A DNA stretch of 32,000 nucleotides, taken from NCBI RefSeq assembly GCF_000298175.1, contig NZ_BAGZ01000019.1:1-32000 (forward strand), written 5' to 3'. Shown one piece after another: positions 16,637 through 24,824 of the stretch. Made by a program: the position numbers and the translations under genes. Position 1 is the first letter of the stretch. Each line of letters begins with the position of its first letter. Below the pieces are notes generated by a model. That model saw only the letters and a list, made by a program, of their open reading frames with translations. It was not told the origin of the DNA and did not search any database. Source of the DNA: Austwickia chelonae NBRC 105200. Its GTDB lineage: Bacteria; Actinomycetota; Actinomycetes; Actinomycetales; Dermatophilaceae.

Positions 16637-16920
16637 ACGCCCTTCTGATGAAATGACGACCTCCGGTGCGTGAATACGTGCCGCCGATGGAACACCTACT
16701 CGGACAACCGGGTTCAGCGCCATTCCGGGTGTGGTGGCCATCGGCCGGCAAACGCTTCGCGTACCGGAGGTACTTTTTCTTATGCCGCCCGGTGGAAGAG
16801 CAGCAGCATCTCGTCGTTCCTCCACGGGCGACAGATGTCGCTGGCCACCGAAAGTTCTTCCCGGGGTCTTCCTGTGAGCGACAAATTCTGTGAAGAACAG
16901 TCGTTCCCTAGGAGACCTCA
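16637..16920. other. Non-coding gap between glpQ-like and TM2 genes
   Basis: 284 bp with no convincing ORF. It holds a small hairpin GTACC-GGA-GGTAC (16761-16773) directly followed by TTTTT, and a 7-bp inverted pair GTTCTTC (16854) / GAAGAAC (16892) in what is probably the leader of the TM2 gene. Confidence 0.5.
16761..16778 (+). terminator. Short hairpin plus T-tract
   Basis: GTACC and GGTAC with a 3-nt loop, then TTTTT. The stem has only 5 bp, so it would be a weak intrinsic terminator, 125 bp after the diesterase stop. Confidence 0.35.
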
Positions 16921-17364
16921 ATGACCTACGACGGAGGGCAATACCAAGCCGCCTACGGGGCGCCACCCCAGCCCGGCGCACCCGGCTACTACGGCGGCTA
17001 CGGAGCCACGTACATGGTGCGCATCGCGGGCCAGGAGCGCGGGCCGCTGAACCAGGAACAGGTCCAGCAGCTCGCACGCAGCGGAGAACTCTCCTCCTCG
17101 GACGCCGTCAGCTATGCCGGCCAACCGTGGTGCCCCGCTGCCTTCGCCCCAGGGATCTACTCCGACAAGAGCAAAGCCACCGCGGCGCTGCTCTCCTTCT
17201 TCCTCGGCGGACTCGGCGTCGACCGCTTCTACCTCGGATACGTCGGGCTCGGCGTGGCGAAACTCCTCCTGTCCTGGATGACCTTGGGCATCTGGCCCCT
17301 GATCGACTTCATCCTGATCGTGCTCGGCAAGGTCCCCGACGGCAAAGGGCTACCGCTGAAATGA
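16921..17364 (+). CDS. GYF_2/TM2-domain membrane protein
   Basis: 147 residues. The N-terminal ~25 are Gly/Tyr/Pro/Gln-rich (YGAPPQPGAPGYYGGYG). Residues ~30-78 form a GYF_2 domain (MVRIAGQERGPLNQEQVQQLARSGELSSSDAVSYAGQPW), a presumed protein-interaction module. A TM2 domain follows: KATAALLSFFLGGLGVDRFYLGYVGLGVAKLLLSWMTLGIWPLIDFIL, two membrane helices with the DRFYLG turn. The role in bacteria is not established. ATG at 16921 with AGGAGA 7 nt upstream. A strong hairpin at 17371-17399 ends the unit. Confidence 0.9.
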   Translation: MTYDGGQYQAAYGAPPQPGAPGYYGGYGATYMVRIAGQERGPLNQEQVQQLARSGELSSSDAVSYAGQPWCPAAFAPGIYSDKSKATAALLSFFLGGLGVDRFYLGYVGLGVAKLLLSWMTLGIWPLIDFILIVLGKVPDGKGLPLK

Positions 17365-17370
17365 CGACAA

Positions 17371-17399
17371 GGTGTCGGCATCCTCGCGGTGCCGACACC
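17371..17399 (+). terminator. Hairpin after the TM2 gene
   Basis: GGTGTCGGCA (17371-17380) and TGCCGACACC (17390-17399) form a perfect 10-bp stem with a 9-nt loop, 6 bp after the stop codon. It lacks a U-tract. Confidence 0.6.
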
Positions 17400-17494
17400 C
17401 ACCATCGGTGCAGACCCCCTGATCATCAGGCTGCTCCGAGGACACACCGGGACCGGCGTGCGCATCCACGCCACCTCGGAGCTAGCGTGTTCCC

Positions 17495-18130
17495 GTGGCA
17501 CAGATGACTCTTACCGACGCGCGGCTGTACCTCTGTACCGATGCACGCACCAGCCCGGAAGACCTGCGTGCCTTCGCACGCGCCTGTTACGCCGGCGGCG
17601 TCGACATCATCCAACTCCGTGACAAGAAGATCGACGGCAGCGACCAACTGGCCGCATTGGCCATCGTGACCGAGGAAGCCCGGCGCAGCGGCCGACTCGT
17701 CGCCGCCAACGACCGGGCCGATGTCGCCTTCCTCGCCGAGGCCGACGTCCTGCACGTCGGTCAAGGGGACCTGGCACCGGCCGCGGCCCGCCGCATCGTG
17801 CCCACCGCGATCATCGGACGGTCCACGCACAGCGAAGCCCAGATGCGCGACGCCGCCGCGGACGACGACGTCGACTACTTCTGCACCGGCCCCGTCTGGC
17901 CCACCCCCACCAAACCCGGACGGCCCGCCGTCGGACTCGACCTCGTCCGCGCCGCCGCCGACCATGTCGGCTCTACCGGAAAGCCCTGGTTCGCCATCGG
18001 CGGGATCGACATCGACACCATCGACAGCGTCGTCGAGGCCGGAGCGACCCGGGTCGTCGTCGTCCGCGCCCTGACCGGCACCGACGACGTCGCAGGCGCC
18101 GCCCGCAGGCTGCGCTCCCGCCTACCCTGA
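17495..18130 (+). CDS. thiE: Thiamine-phosphate synthase
   Basis: 211 residues. ThiE couples HMP-pyrophosphate to the thiazole phosphate to give thiamine phosphate in the cytosol. Signatures: IIQLRDK (residues ~38-44), [49 protein letters not shown] (pyrophosphate/thiazole site) and FAIGGID. Full normal length. The GTG at 17495 follows a TAGCGT box by only 6 nt, so the mRNA may be leaderless; an in-frame ATG lies three codons later. It is convergent with thiH and the two share a hairpin. No TPP riboswitch is seen in front of it. Confidence 0.95.
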   Translation: MAQMTLTDARLYLCTDARTSPEDLRAFARACYAGGVDIIQLRDKKIDGSDQLAALAIVTEEARRSGRLVAANDRADVAFLAEADVLHVGQGDLAPAAARRIVPTAIIGRSTHSEAQMRDAAADDDVDYFCTGPVWPTPTKPGRPAVGLDLVRAAADHVGSTGKPWFAIGGIDIDTIDSVVEAGATRVVVVRALTGTDDVAGAARRLRSRLP

Positions 18131-18140
18131 CCAGCGCGCC

Positions 18141-18178
18141 CGGCCTGCGGGGCGACTACGGTCACGCCCCGCAGGCCG
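18141..18178. terminator. Perfect 14-bp hairpin shared by thiE and thiH ends
   Basis: CGGCCTGCGGGGCG (18141-18154) and CGCCCCGCAGGCCG (18165-18178) are exact inverted repeats with a 10-nt loop. The thiH stop codon (18162-18164) is in the loop and the last thiH codons form one arm, so the structure can serve both convergent transcripts. No U-tract. Confidence 0.7.
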
Positions 18179-19427
18179 ACGCCCGGGGCTCGGCACGACC
18201 GCAGGACAGATGATCGGTCATCACCGGTTGCAGACCACGGGCCCGGATCGCGTCGCGAACCTGGGCGACCGAACGCTCGTCGGCGATCGCGAACTGCTCG
18301 TCACCGCTGTCCTGACCTTCCAGTTCCGCGGCATGCTCGCCCACCCCGGTCGACACCCCGGCGGAGACCTTCGTCGCCGCGACCCCCAACACCCCGTCAC
18401 GGAAAGCCGCCCGTTCCCGCGTGGAGATCGTGATCGACGCGAAGGGCAGGAACAACCGGTAGGCGCACATCACCTGCAACAGCTCGGGCTCGTGGACATC
18501 ACTGGCCGGGACGACCTGCTCAGGCTGATCCGCCAACGGGAGGCGCCCGCCCATGATGGGCCGCAGACGAGGTACCGAGAAGCCGATCTCCGCATGCGGG
18601 TGACGTTGCTGCACCATCTGGGCGTGCACCGCCGTGGCATAGGCGTCCCTGCGGAAGTCGGACAGACCGAGCAGTGCACCGAAGGACACCCCCCGCATCC
18701 CGGCCTCCAACGCTCGCTCCTGCGACTCGAACCGGTACGGGAAATGCCTCTTGTACCCGCTCGGGTGGAAATGGTCGTAGGCCGCGGTGTCATAGGTCTC
18801 CTGGTAGACGCTGACGAAGTCCGCGCCGGCCTCGTGGACCATCCGGTAGTCGGCCACCGACAACGGCTGCACCTCGATTCCCACCGTCGGGAAATACCGG
18901 GAGGCCTGGCGCACCGCGCGGGAGATGAACGACGCATCGGCGAATTTCGCCGACTCCCCGGTGAGGATCAGCACCTCCTCCAGACCGGTCGCCGCGATCG
19001 CCTTCAGCTCCGCCTCGGTGCCCTTCTCGTCCAACCGCACCCGGCTGATCCGATTCGTACAGGAGAAACCGCAGTAGGTGCAGATGTTCTGGCAGTAGTT
19101 CGACACGTACAACGGGGTGAACATGCTGATGGACGTGCCGAAACGGTCCAGGGTCTCCCGCTGAGCAGCCGCGGCCACCTCCTCGAGCACCAGGCCCGCG
19201 GCCGGGGACAACAAGGCCGCCAGATCGGTGCGGGACCGCCGCCTCCGCGCCAAGGCCGCCCGGACGTCCGCCACCCCGAAGACCGCGAAGTCGGGGAGCG
19301 CGGCCTCGGCCAATACCGCCTCCATCACGCCCGAATGCATCCGGTCGAACTGCGGACGCCAACTCATGTGGTCGACCTTGCCGTCGGCGCGGCGCGGCAG
19401 AGGCACCACCGGGGGGATCTTCGTCAT
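18162..19427 (-). CDS. thiH: 2-iminoacetate synthase ThiH (radical SAM, tyrosine lyase)
   Basis: 421 residues. The radical-SAM cluster motif CxxxCxxC is at Cys112, Cys116 and Cys119 ([14 protein letters not shown]). [50 protein letters not shown] and the C-terminal biotin/thiamine-synthase-associated region are as in ThiH. The enzyme cleaves tyrosine to dehydroglycine and p-cresol for the thiazole ring and is oxygen-sensitive. The ATG at 19427 overlaps the thiG stop as ATGA, so the two are translationally coupled. Many aerobic Actinobacteria use glycine oxidase ThiO instead. Confidence 0.95.
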   Translation of the reverse strand: MTKIPPVVPLPRRADGKVDHMSWRPQFDRMHSGVMEAVLAEAALPDFAVFGVADVRAALARRRRSRTDLAALLSPAAGLVLEEVAAAAQRETLDRFGTSISMFTPLYVSNYCQNICTYCGFSCTNRISRVRLDEKGTEAELKAIAATGLEEVLILTGESAKFADASFISRAVRQASRYFPTVGIEVQPLSVADYRMVHEAGADFVSVYQETYDTAAYDHFHPSGYKRHFPYRFESQERALEAGMRGVSFGALLGLSDFRRDAYATAVHAQMVQQRHPHAEIGFSVPRLRPIMGGRLPLADQPEQVVPASDVHEPELLQVMCAYRLFLPFASITISTRERAAFRDGVLGVAATKVSAGVSTGVGEHAAELEGQDSGDEQFAIADERSVAQVRDAIRARGLQPVMTDHLSCGRAEPRASACGA

Positions 19428-20245
19428 GCCCGCCCCACCTCCTGCAGGAAACCGGTGATCGGCGAGGACGCTGCCGCGCCTGCCTCCAGGACCCGACCGG
19501 GACCGGCCAGATAGGCGGAGCGTCCGGCCTGGATCGCGCCACGGAAAGCCGCCGCCATCGCCGGGATGTCACCGGCGGTGGCGATCGCCGTGTTCGCCAT
19601 GATCGCGGCGACCCCCATCTCCATCGCCTCGCAGGCCTGACTGGGCCGTCCGATCCCGGCGTCCACGATGATCGGCACCTCGATCTCGTCGACCAGGATC
19701 TGGATGAAGTCACGGGTCGCCAGGCCACGGTTCGACCCGATCGGAGCTGCCAGGGGCATCACCGCTGCCGCGCCTGCGGACACCAGGTCCCGGGCCACGG
19801 TCAGATCCGGGTACATGTACGGCAGGACGACGAAACCCTCCTCGACCAGAGCGCGGGTCGCCCGCACCGTCTCGGCGTTGTCGGGCAGCAGGTAGCGGCT
19901 GTCGCGGATGACCTCGACCTTCACCAGATCACCGCATCCCAGCTCACGGGCCATCCGGGCGATCCGCACCGCTTCCTCGGCGGTGCGGGCCTCGGAGGTG
20001 TTCGGCAGCAGGGTCACCCCCTCGGGGATGGCGTCGAGGATGTTCCCCTCCCCACCGGTGTACGCCCGGCGCACCGCCAAGGTGACGATCTGTGCTCCGG
20101 CGTGCTCCACCGCGGCCCGCACCAGATCCAGGTTGTACTTGCCCGAGCCGAGGATGAACCGGGAGGAGAACTCGCGCCCGCCGAGCACCAACGGGTCGGT
20201 CGTTTCGGGAGCTGGACCTTCGACAGGCACTGTCGAGGAGGACAT
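19424..20245 (-). CDS. thiG: Thiazole synthase ThiG
   Basis: 273 residues, (beta/alpha)8 barrel. ThiG condenses DXP, dehydroglycine and ThiS-thiocarboxylate into the thiazole phosphate. Seen: [37 protein letters not shown], the Schiff-base lysine in DLVKVEVI (Lys109), [24 protein letters not shown], and [31 protein letters not shown]. Its ATG lies 4 nt after the TPP aptamer's closing stem, so the ribosome site (GAAGGGA) is part of the riboswitch. Confidence 0.96.
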   Translation of the reverse strand: MSSSTVPVEGPAPETTDPLVLGGREFSSRFILGSGKYNLDLVRAAVEHAGAQIVTLAVRRAYTGGEGNILDAIPEGVTLLPNTSEARTAEEAVRIARMARELGCGDLVKVEVIRDSRYLLPDNAETVRATRALVEEGFVVLPYMYPDLTVARDLVSAGAAAVMPLAAPIGSNRGLATRDFIQILVDEIEVPIIVDAGIGRPSQACEAMEMGVAAIMANTAIATAGDIPAMAAAFRGAIQAGRSAYLAGPGRVLEAGAAASSPITGFLQEVGRA

Positions 20246-20248
20246 GGT

Positions 20249-20345
20249 GACGTCCCTTCGCTAGAACGAACTAGAGCAGGTTCGACGGGTCTGTTCTCAG
20301 CCGGGGGGCGACGATCCACCCCGATGTGCCCCGGCACCCCGCGTC
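20249..20345 (-). ncRNA. TPP riboswitch (thi-box) controlling thiG-thiH
   Basis: Reading the minus strand from 20345, the order is a P1 strand GACG, CGGGGTGCC, a GC-rich P2/P3 arm, GGCTGAGAACAGACCCGT, GAACCTG, a CTAG…CTAG stem, GAAGGGA, and CGTC closing P1. GGGGTGCC, GGCTGAGA and ACCCGT are the conserved core of TPP aptamers. GAAGGGA is both the aptamer 3' side and the ribosome site of thiG (7 nt to the ATG), so ligand binding should hide it: translational control. Confidence 0.92.
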
Positions 20346-20351
20346 GTGGCC

Positions 20352-20357
20352 ACTGTA
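20352..20357 (-). promoter_or_regulatory. Likely -10 box for the riboswitch-thiGH transcript
   Basis: TACAGT on the minus strand at 20357-20352 lies 6-7 nt before the first base of the TPP aptamer, the right place for a transcription start at about 20345. No good -35 box is visible. Confidence 0.4.
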
Positions 20358-20390
20358 CTCCGACCGCCCGGACGGGCCCTGGCGGAGAAG

Positions 20391-21029
20391 TCACCCTTCC
20401 AGGCCGAGGATGATCCTCACCACCACCATCGCCTGGGCGCCGGCGCACGCCATCACCCGCGGCGCGACCATCGGGGCGCCGGTGCCGATATCGCTGACCC
20501 CGTCGCCGCAGACCCACCACCGTCGCCCCACCTGCCGGGTCACGACGGTGTCGGTCCGGTCATGACCCGCCATGCCCGACGCACCCACCACCACCATGTG
20601 CGGGTCTTCCACCAGCAAGGATTCGGTCAACATCGCCTTGGCCGCCGGGTCGTCGAAGGCTTCGCAGACGATCGTGCATCCCGTGAAGACCTGCACGGCG
20701 TCGTCCGCCGTGACCCGGATGTCCTGCGTGGTGACCTTCAGATACGGGTTGACCCGGGCGATCCGCTCAGCCAGGGCAGTCGTCTTCGGCAGGCCCAGGT
20801 CGGCCAGGTCGTAGGCCTGCCGGTTCAGGTTCGCCAGGTCGACGACGTCGTGGTCCACCAGATGCAGATTCCCCACGCCGGTCCGGGCCAGGGCCAGGGC
20901 GATCTGCGAGCCCAGTCCGCCCAGCCCGGCCACGCCCACCCGGGCCTCGGACAGGAGAGCGACGTGGTGTGATCCCATCCGGCCTGCCAGCGCGGCCCGC
21001 ACCTCCTCGGGGCCGGGCAGGCCCCCCAT
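20391..21029 (-). CDS. thiF: ThiS adenylyltransferase, short ThiF-type E1-like enzyme
   Basis: 212 residues, shorter than E. coli ThiF/MoeB (~250) and like the 'family 2' ThiF of Clostridia. The nucleotide loop is GVAGLGGLGSQIA (residues 32-44), followed by LVDHDVVDLANLNRQAY, KTTALAERIARVNPYLKV, and CEAFDDPAAKAML, whose Cys may form the acyl intermediate. No CxxC zinc pairs are seen. It activates the ThiS C-terminus for sulfur loading. The ATG at 21029 shares one base with the thiS stop (TGATG). Confidence 0.88.
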   Translation of the reverse strand: MGGLPGPEEVRAALAGRMGSHHVALLSEARVGVAGLGGLGSQIALALARTGVGNLHLVDHDVVDLANLNRQAYDLADLGLPKTTALAERIARVNPYLKVTTQDIRVTADDAVQVFTGCTIVCEAFDDPAAKAMLTESLLVEDPHMVVVGASGMAGHDRTDTVVTRQVGRRWWVCGDGVSDIGTGAPMVAPRVMACAGAQAMVVVRIILGLEG

Positions 21030-21226
21030 CAGCCGCCTCCGACGAAGTGCACGATCTCCACCAGGTCGCCGTCGGCGAGGACATGCTCGTCGAAGGACAC
21101 TTTCGGGACGATCCGTCCGTTGACCTCCACGGCGATGCGTTCTCGCCGGTAACCCTCCGACTCCACGAGGGAGGCGAGGGTCTGGTCGGTCTGCCACGGG
21201 CGGGATTCTCCGTTGACGACGATCAT
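21029..21226 (-). CDS. thiS: Sulfur carrier protein ThiS
   Basis: 65 residues with a ubiquitin-like plan: MIVVNGESRPW…TLASLVESEG…IAVEVNGRIVPKVSFDEHVLADGDLVEIVHFVGGG. It ends in Gly-Gly(-Gly), the site that is adenylated by ThiF and turned into thiocarboxylate. The ATG at 21226 has CAGGAG upstream at good distance. First gene of the thiS-thiF pair; its own upstream region has no TPP aptamer. Confidence 0.93.
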   Translation of the reverse strand: MIVVNGESRPWQTDQTLASLVESEGYRRERIAVEVNGRIVPKVSFDEHVLADGDLVEIVHFVGGG

Positions 21227-21390
21227 GGCTGCTCCTGGTCGATGCGCTGCCGGGCACCCTACCCGGCGTCGGCCGGGAAATCCCCTCCCCGGGCGAGGAA
21301 AACCGGATATCAGCCCAGACATCAGGAATATTTGTGTCTTTGAGTATTTTTCGGGTTGGCCGATCGTTCAAGACAGGTCATCATGATGTG

Positions 21391-21774
21391 ATGTCAGTAA
21401 AGGGCCTTGCTGATCACACCATGTTCCTCCTCGGCGCTGCGGTCGTCTTCCTCGTCCTCAACCAGGGCGCGGATCTCGCCGCCGGTCGAGCAGTCGCCGG
21501 TGCGCTCACCGCATATCTCATCCTCTTCGCGATCGTCGCGTTCTACCGGTACCGCCTCCGCGGGCTCCAACCGGACGACAACGACAAGTACTACCTCTTC
21601 GACTCCCTGGAGCTCGACGACACCGCTGCGAGGGCCAGGAGACTGGCTGAGCGAGAAGCCGCCGAACGGGAGAACTCACGGCGTAGAGCGGAGGCCGACA
21701 CGCCGTCCGGCGAGGGCGGAAAGGCCGCTCCTGTCTCGGAGAACAGCTCAGCTCCAACGGATAAGCGCCGATAG
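21391..21774 (+). CDS. Small two-TM protein with long charged tail
   Basis: 127 residues from the ATG at 21391. An ATG at 21421 is also possible, and no strong ribosome site supports either. Two membrane helices (FLLGAAVVFLVLNQGADL and VAGALTAYLILFAIVAF) are followed by FYRYRLRGLQPDDNDKYYLFDSLELDD. A strongly charged helical tail follows (ARARRLAEREAAERENSRRRAEA, coiled-coil-like) and then a Ser/Pro/Lys-rich end. Cytoplasmic tail expected. Unknown function; it precedes another two-TM protein of similar plan. Confidence 0.72.
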   Translation: MSVKGLADHTMFLLGAAVVFLVLNQGADLAAGRAVAGALTAYLILFAIVAFYRYRLRGLQPDDNDKYYLFDSLELDDTAARARRLAEREAAERENSRRRAEADTPSGEGGKAAPVSENSSAPTDKRR

Positions 21775-21881
21775 GGCGGGCATCCCGGTCGCCTTGACCC
21801 GGGATCGCGAGACGAGGGATGTGCGCGGATGGGACATCCCCGTCGAGCTGCTCCGTCGAGCAACCGGAGAAGGTGAGTCTC

Positions 21882-22139
21882 ATGTGGGGGACCACTGCAT
21901 CGGACCATGCCACCGCCGTCGTCGACGCCCTCGTCTCCTACGGGGTGTGCCTCTACCTGTTCCACCTGGCACCGCTGACCTCGGTCACGGTCGCCGTCAC
22001 GCTGTACGTGGTCATGATCGTCCTCTTCATCGGTTACCGCCGCTACCTCCGGACGGTCCGGCCGATACATCGGACCTACCGGGTCACCACGTTGACCGAC
22101 GAACGTCGCCGTACCCCGGTGCTACGCGACGCAGCCTGA
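21882..22139 (+). CDS. Small two-TM protein
   Basis: 85 residues from the ATG at 21882 with GGAGAAGGTGAG just upstream. Two helices (VVDALVSYGVCLYLFHLAPL and VTVAVTLYVVMIVLFIGY) lead into GYRRYLRTVRPIHRTYRV and a short basic tail. The order helix-helix-YRxY-RxLxP recalls the preceding gene (FYRYRLRGLQP), so the two may be diverged duplicates. Unknown function. Convergent with the helicase-like gene. Confidence 0.75.
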   Translation: MWGTTASDHATAVVDALVSYGVCLYLFHLAPLTSVTVAVTLYVVMIVLFIGYRRYLRTVRPIHRTYRVTTLTDERRRTPVLRDAA

Positions 22140-22211
22140 CCCTGCAGGTCATCCCGGCCGACAGGCCGGACACCCACGGGCCAGGACGGGCATCGCGCAA
22201 GGCCTGAGGAC

Positions 22212-24716
22212 TCAGCGATCGACGGACTCCGCCAGGTGGAGCACCGACGATCCGTCGCAGAAGGGCTCGGAGACCAGACCGTACCGGTCGGCCATCGCCC
22301 GGGCCACCGTCTCGGCCCAACCGTCCGTGCTTTCCGGGGCGACCGGATCGCCCACCACCAGGATGCGCTGCGCGCGCCAGATCCCACCGGCGGCGGCCTG
22401 TGGGCAGGCCCGTCCGGCCTCGTCGATGAACAACCAGCCCAGGGATTCCTCGCCGAGGTGGGAGAACATCGACCCCAAGGACGAGAACGAGGTCGACACC
22501 AAGGGCACCACGAGGAAGAAGGACTGCCAGGCCGCGAGGGCCGCCTGCGGGGGGACGTCCTGCGGGGCGGCTCCGGACAGGATGTCCAGGGCTGCTCGCA
22601 TCGTCGAGATCATCCGGCGGGCCGAATGGGCGAACAGTGTGCGGTGCAGGGCCAGTGCGGCCAGGAACAGTTGTGAGCGGGCCTGGTTCAAGGTCGCGTC
22701 CAGCCAGGGGACCGTGGTCTTCCCCGGCCCCGGGTCGGCGAACCACGCGTCGTCCGGGTAGGTTTCGCGCCAGCGCTCCCGGTCGGCCTGGACCGTGGCG
22801 GCCAGTTCGTCCGCATGCAGGCGGGCGGACTTCAGGTCTTCCTGCGCCTGGGCACGTTCTTCGGCCTGGGCCGACAGTTCGACGCTGATCCGGGCGACCT
22901 CCTCCCGGGCGGCTGCGCCGCGCTTCTCCACGGTGACCACGGTCTGGATGAGTTCGTCGGCGGTTTCCGACCAGTCCTTCATCCTGCGGCCCATCGTGAG
23001 CATCTGCTCGAAGGCGCCCGGTTTGGTCTGGTCGTGGGCTCGTTTGCGTTTACGCGCGTCGGCGGCGTCCCGGTCGGCTTTCTCCGCGGCCTCACGGGCG
23101 GCGTACAGCCTGGCCAGGGCCGGTTCTTCTTCCTGGGTGAGGGCGTCGACCCGTTCCTGGGCGACTCGCAGTTCGTGGTTCGCGACCCGGGACGCGGTCA
23201 GTCTTTCCTCGGCGGCGCCGCATTCCTCCAGGAGTTCGCCGACTTTGGCGTCCGCAGCCAGGAAGTGGTCGCACGCCTCCTGCCAGGATCCTTGTGGGGA
23301 GAGCGCGGCCCTTTCCAGGAAGGAACGGAAAGTGGGCGGGAGGTCGGCGTATTCGCGTCGATCGGTCCAGAAGGACTCGGCGAAGGCGATCCGGTTCTCC
23401 CTGGATCCCAGCCGGGCGGCCACCAGCCCCCAGGCGTGGCCCTGGTCGTCGCCCCGCTGGGCGTGGCGTACCTGGGTGGCGATATCCCCCAGATGGTCGG
23501 CTTCCTCCCACGGGTGCGCCAACTGGGTGGCGTCCGCCAGCCCGTCGGTGTCCTCGTCGAGGGCGTGCGCGTCGGGTGAGGCCAACACCATCTCGAAACC
23601 GGTGAGGCTCGGATGGGGCTGCCAGGCGGTGCGATGGTAGTGCCCTTTCCACGAGTGGCTGCGGACGAAGGCGTCCTGCGGGCCGGGCAAGGCGGCGATC
23701 CGACGGGCACGTTCGACGACGAGTCCGGCGAGGACGTCCCGGATCGGGGGCGCCTCATGTGATTCGGGGGACACCCCTACGGAGTTCAGTCCGGTGCGGC
23801 CGGCCAGGTCGCCCAAGGTGAGGTTCACCGCGAACTGTTCGCTCAGGCTCGGGTAGGTCTGCGGCGACGACGGCCAACGGCCCCGGGGCAAGGAGGTGGT
23901 CGCCATACTCGTCGGCGCGTCCGGGGTGGACGAGGAGGGCAGCGTCTCGGGAGCGCCGGCTGCTGCGCCGAGATAGGACAGCAGGCCCCGTCCGGTCCGG
24001 CCACCGGCCACCGCTTCGGCCATACGGGTCAGATCGGTCAGGTAGGGGCTGTTGACCAGGTCGTCGACGCCGTCCCGGTCCGCGCCGGCCCGGACGGGGA
24101 CACTGACCACCTGGACGGTCGAGGAGTCGGTGGAGAGCAGTTCCGCTGCCGGGGAGTCCTCGTCGATCCCGGCGGCTTTCCACGCCAGGTCGAGCAGGTC
24201 GCCCAGGGTCTCGACGGTGAGGACGTCCGGTGGGGTCCCGTGGAGGAGCTCCGCGGCCCGGATGTGGAAGAGGTCCGCCTGCCGGTGGAAGGCGTCGATC
24301 TGGGTGTCGGCCCATTGCCCGGCGAGACAGCGGGCCCAGGCCCAGGCTCCGGAGGAGAGGAAGGCCGAGGTCGCCACCGGTCGTCCGTCGCCGGTCACGG
24401 TCAGGCCGGCGGTAGCGCCACGGCCCGGCACCGGGGCTGCCCAGGGTGCTGCGCCCAGGGTCTCGGTCACGGTGGACTGCAGGTGGCGTAGTTCGAAGGT
24501 GCCCAGGTAGACCCGGTGCAGCCAGGTCAGGCCGTCGCCCTCCGGGGGGAGGGCGCACACGCCGTCGGGTTCCCAGGGCAGAGGGTCTCCGGGGACATAT
24601 CGGGTGACGACGACCTGGTCGTCGACTGTTTCCGAATCGGGAATTCGCCGGGGAGAAAGTAATTCCATGTCCCGCCACGCTTGGGCGACCTGCGTGGGAA
24701 GAACGGATTCAGACAT
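22212..24716 (-). CDS. Degenerate UPF1-like SF1 helicase relative, no P-loop, C-terminus missing
   Basis: 834 residues, ATG at 24716 with AGGAG 5 nt upstream. Residues ~290-450 follow the plan I know from actinobacterial SF1/AAA_11-type helicases: QFAVN…, RDVLAGLVVERARRIAAL, LTGFEMVLAS, GLVAARLG. Where those have a P-loop (GPPGTGKT), residues 315-322 here read VSPESHEA, with the same spacing and no indel. Motif Ia is also altered (~380-392). A long coiled coil spans ~490-660. Motif II survives as LFIDEAGRA (Asp765) and motif III partly (VVGDP without the usual Q). The protein ends ~45 residues later, before motifs IV-VI. It probably cannot hydrolyse ATP as a helicase. The intact frame of 834 codons argues against simple decay. 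Confidence 0.8.
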   Translation of the reverse strand: MSESVLPTQVAQAWRDMELLSPRRIPDSETVDDQVVVTRYVPGDPLPWEPDGVCALPPEGDGLTWLHRVYLGTFELRHLQSTVTETLGAAPWAAPVPGRGATAGLTVTGDGRPVATSAFLSSGAWAWARCLAGQWADTQIDAFHRQADLFHIRAAELLHGTPPDVLTVETLGDLLDLAWKAAGIDEDSPAAELLSTDSSTVQVVSVPVRAGADRDGVDDLVNSPYLTDLTRMAEAVAGGRTGRGLLSYLGAAAGAPETLPSSSTPDAPTSMATTSLPRGRWPSSPQTYPSLSEQFAVNLTLGDLAGRTGLNSVGVSPESHEAPPIRDVLAGLVVERARRIAALPGPQDAFVRSHSWKGHYHRTAWQPHPSLTGFEMVLASPDAHALDEDTDGLADATQLAHPWEEADHLGDIATQVRHAQRGDDQGHAWGLVAARLGSRENRIAFAESFWTDRREYADLPPTFRSFLERAALSPQGSWQEACDHFLAADAKVGELLEECGAAEERLTASRVANHELRVAQERVDALTQEEEPALARLYAAREAAEKADRDAADARKRKRAHDQTKPGAFEQMLTMGRRMKDWSETADELIQTVVTVEKRGAAAREEVARISVELSAQAEERAQAQEDLKSARLHADELAATVQADRERWRETYPDDAWFADPGPGKTTVPWLDATLNQARSQLFLAALALHRTLFAHSARRMISTMRAALDILSGAAPQDVPPQAALAAWQSFFLVVPLVSTSFSSLGSMFSHLGEESLGWLFIDEAGRACPQAAAGGIWRAQRILVVGDPVAPESTDGWAETVARAMADRYGLVSEPFCDGSSVLHLAESVDR

Positions 24717-24824
24717 GGAGGCTCCTGATGTGTGCTGCTTCGCAAAACTCTAGGCCGAGCACGCCGTTCTTCTCCTACCCGACGGCAAGGTGTGTGCAAA
24801 CCGTGTCGTCGAATGCGCCGAGGG

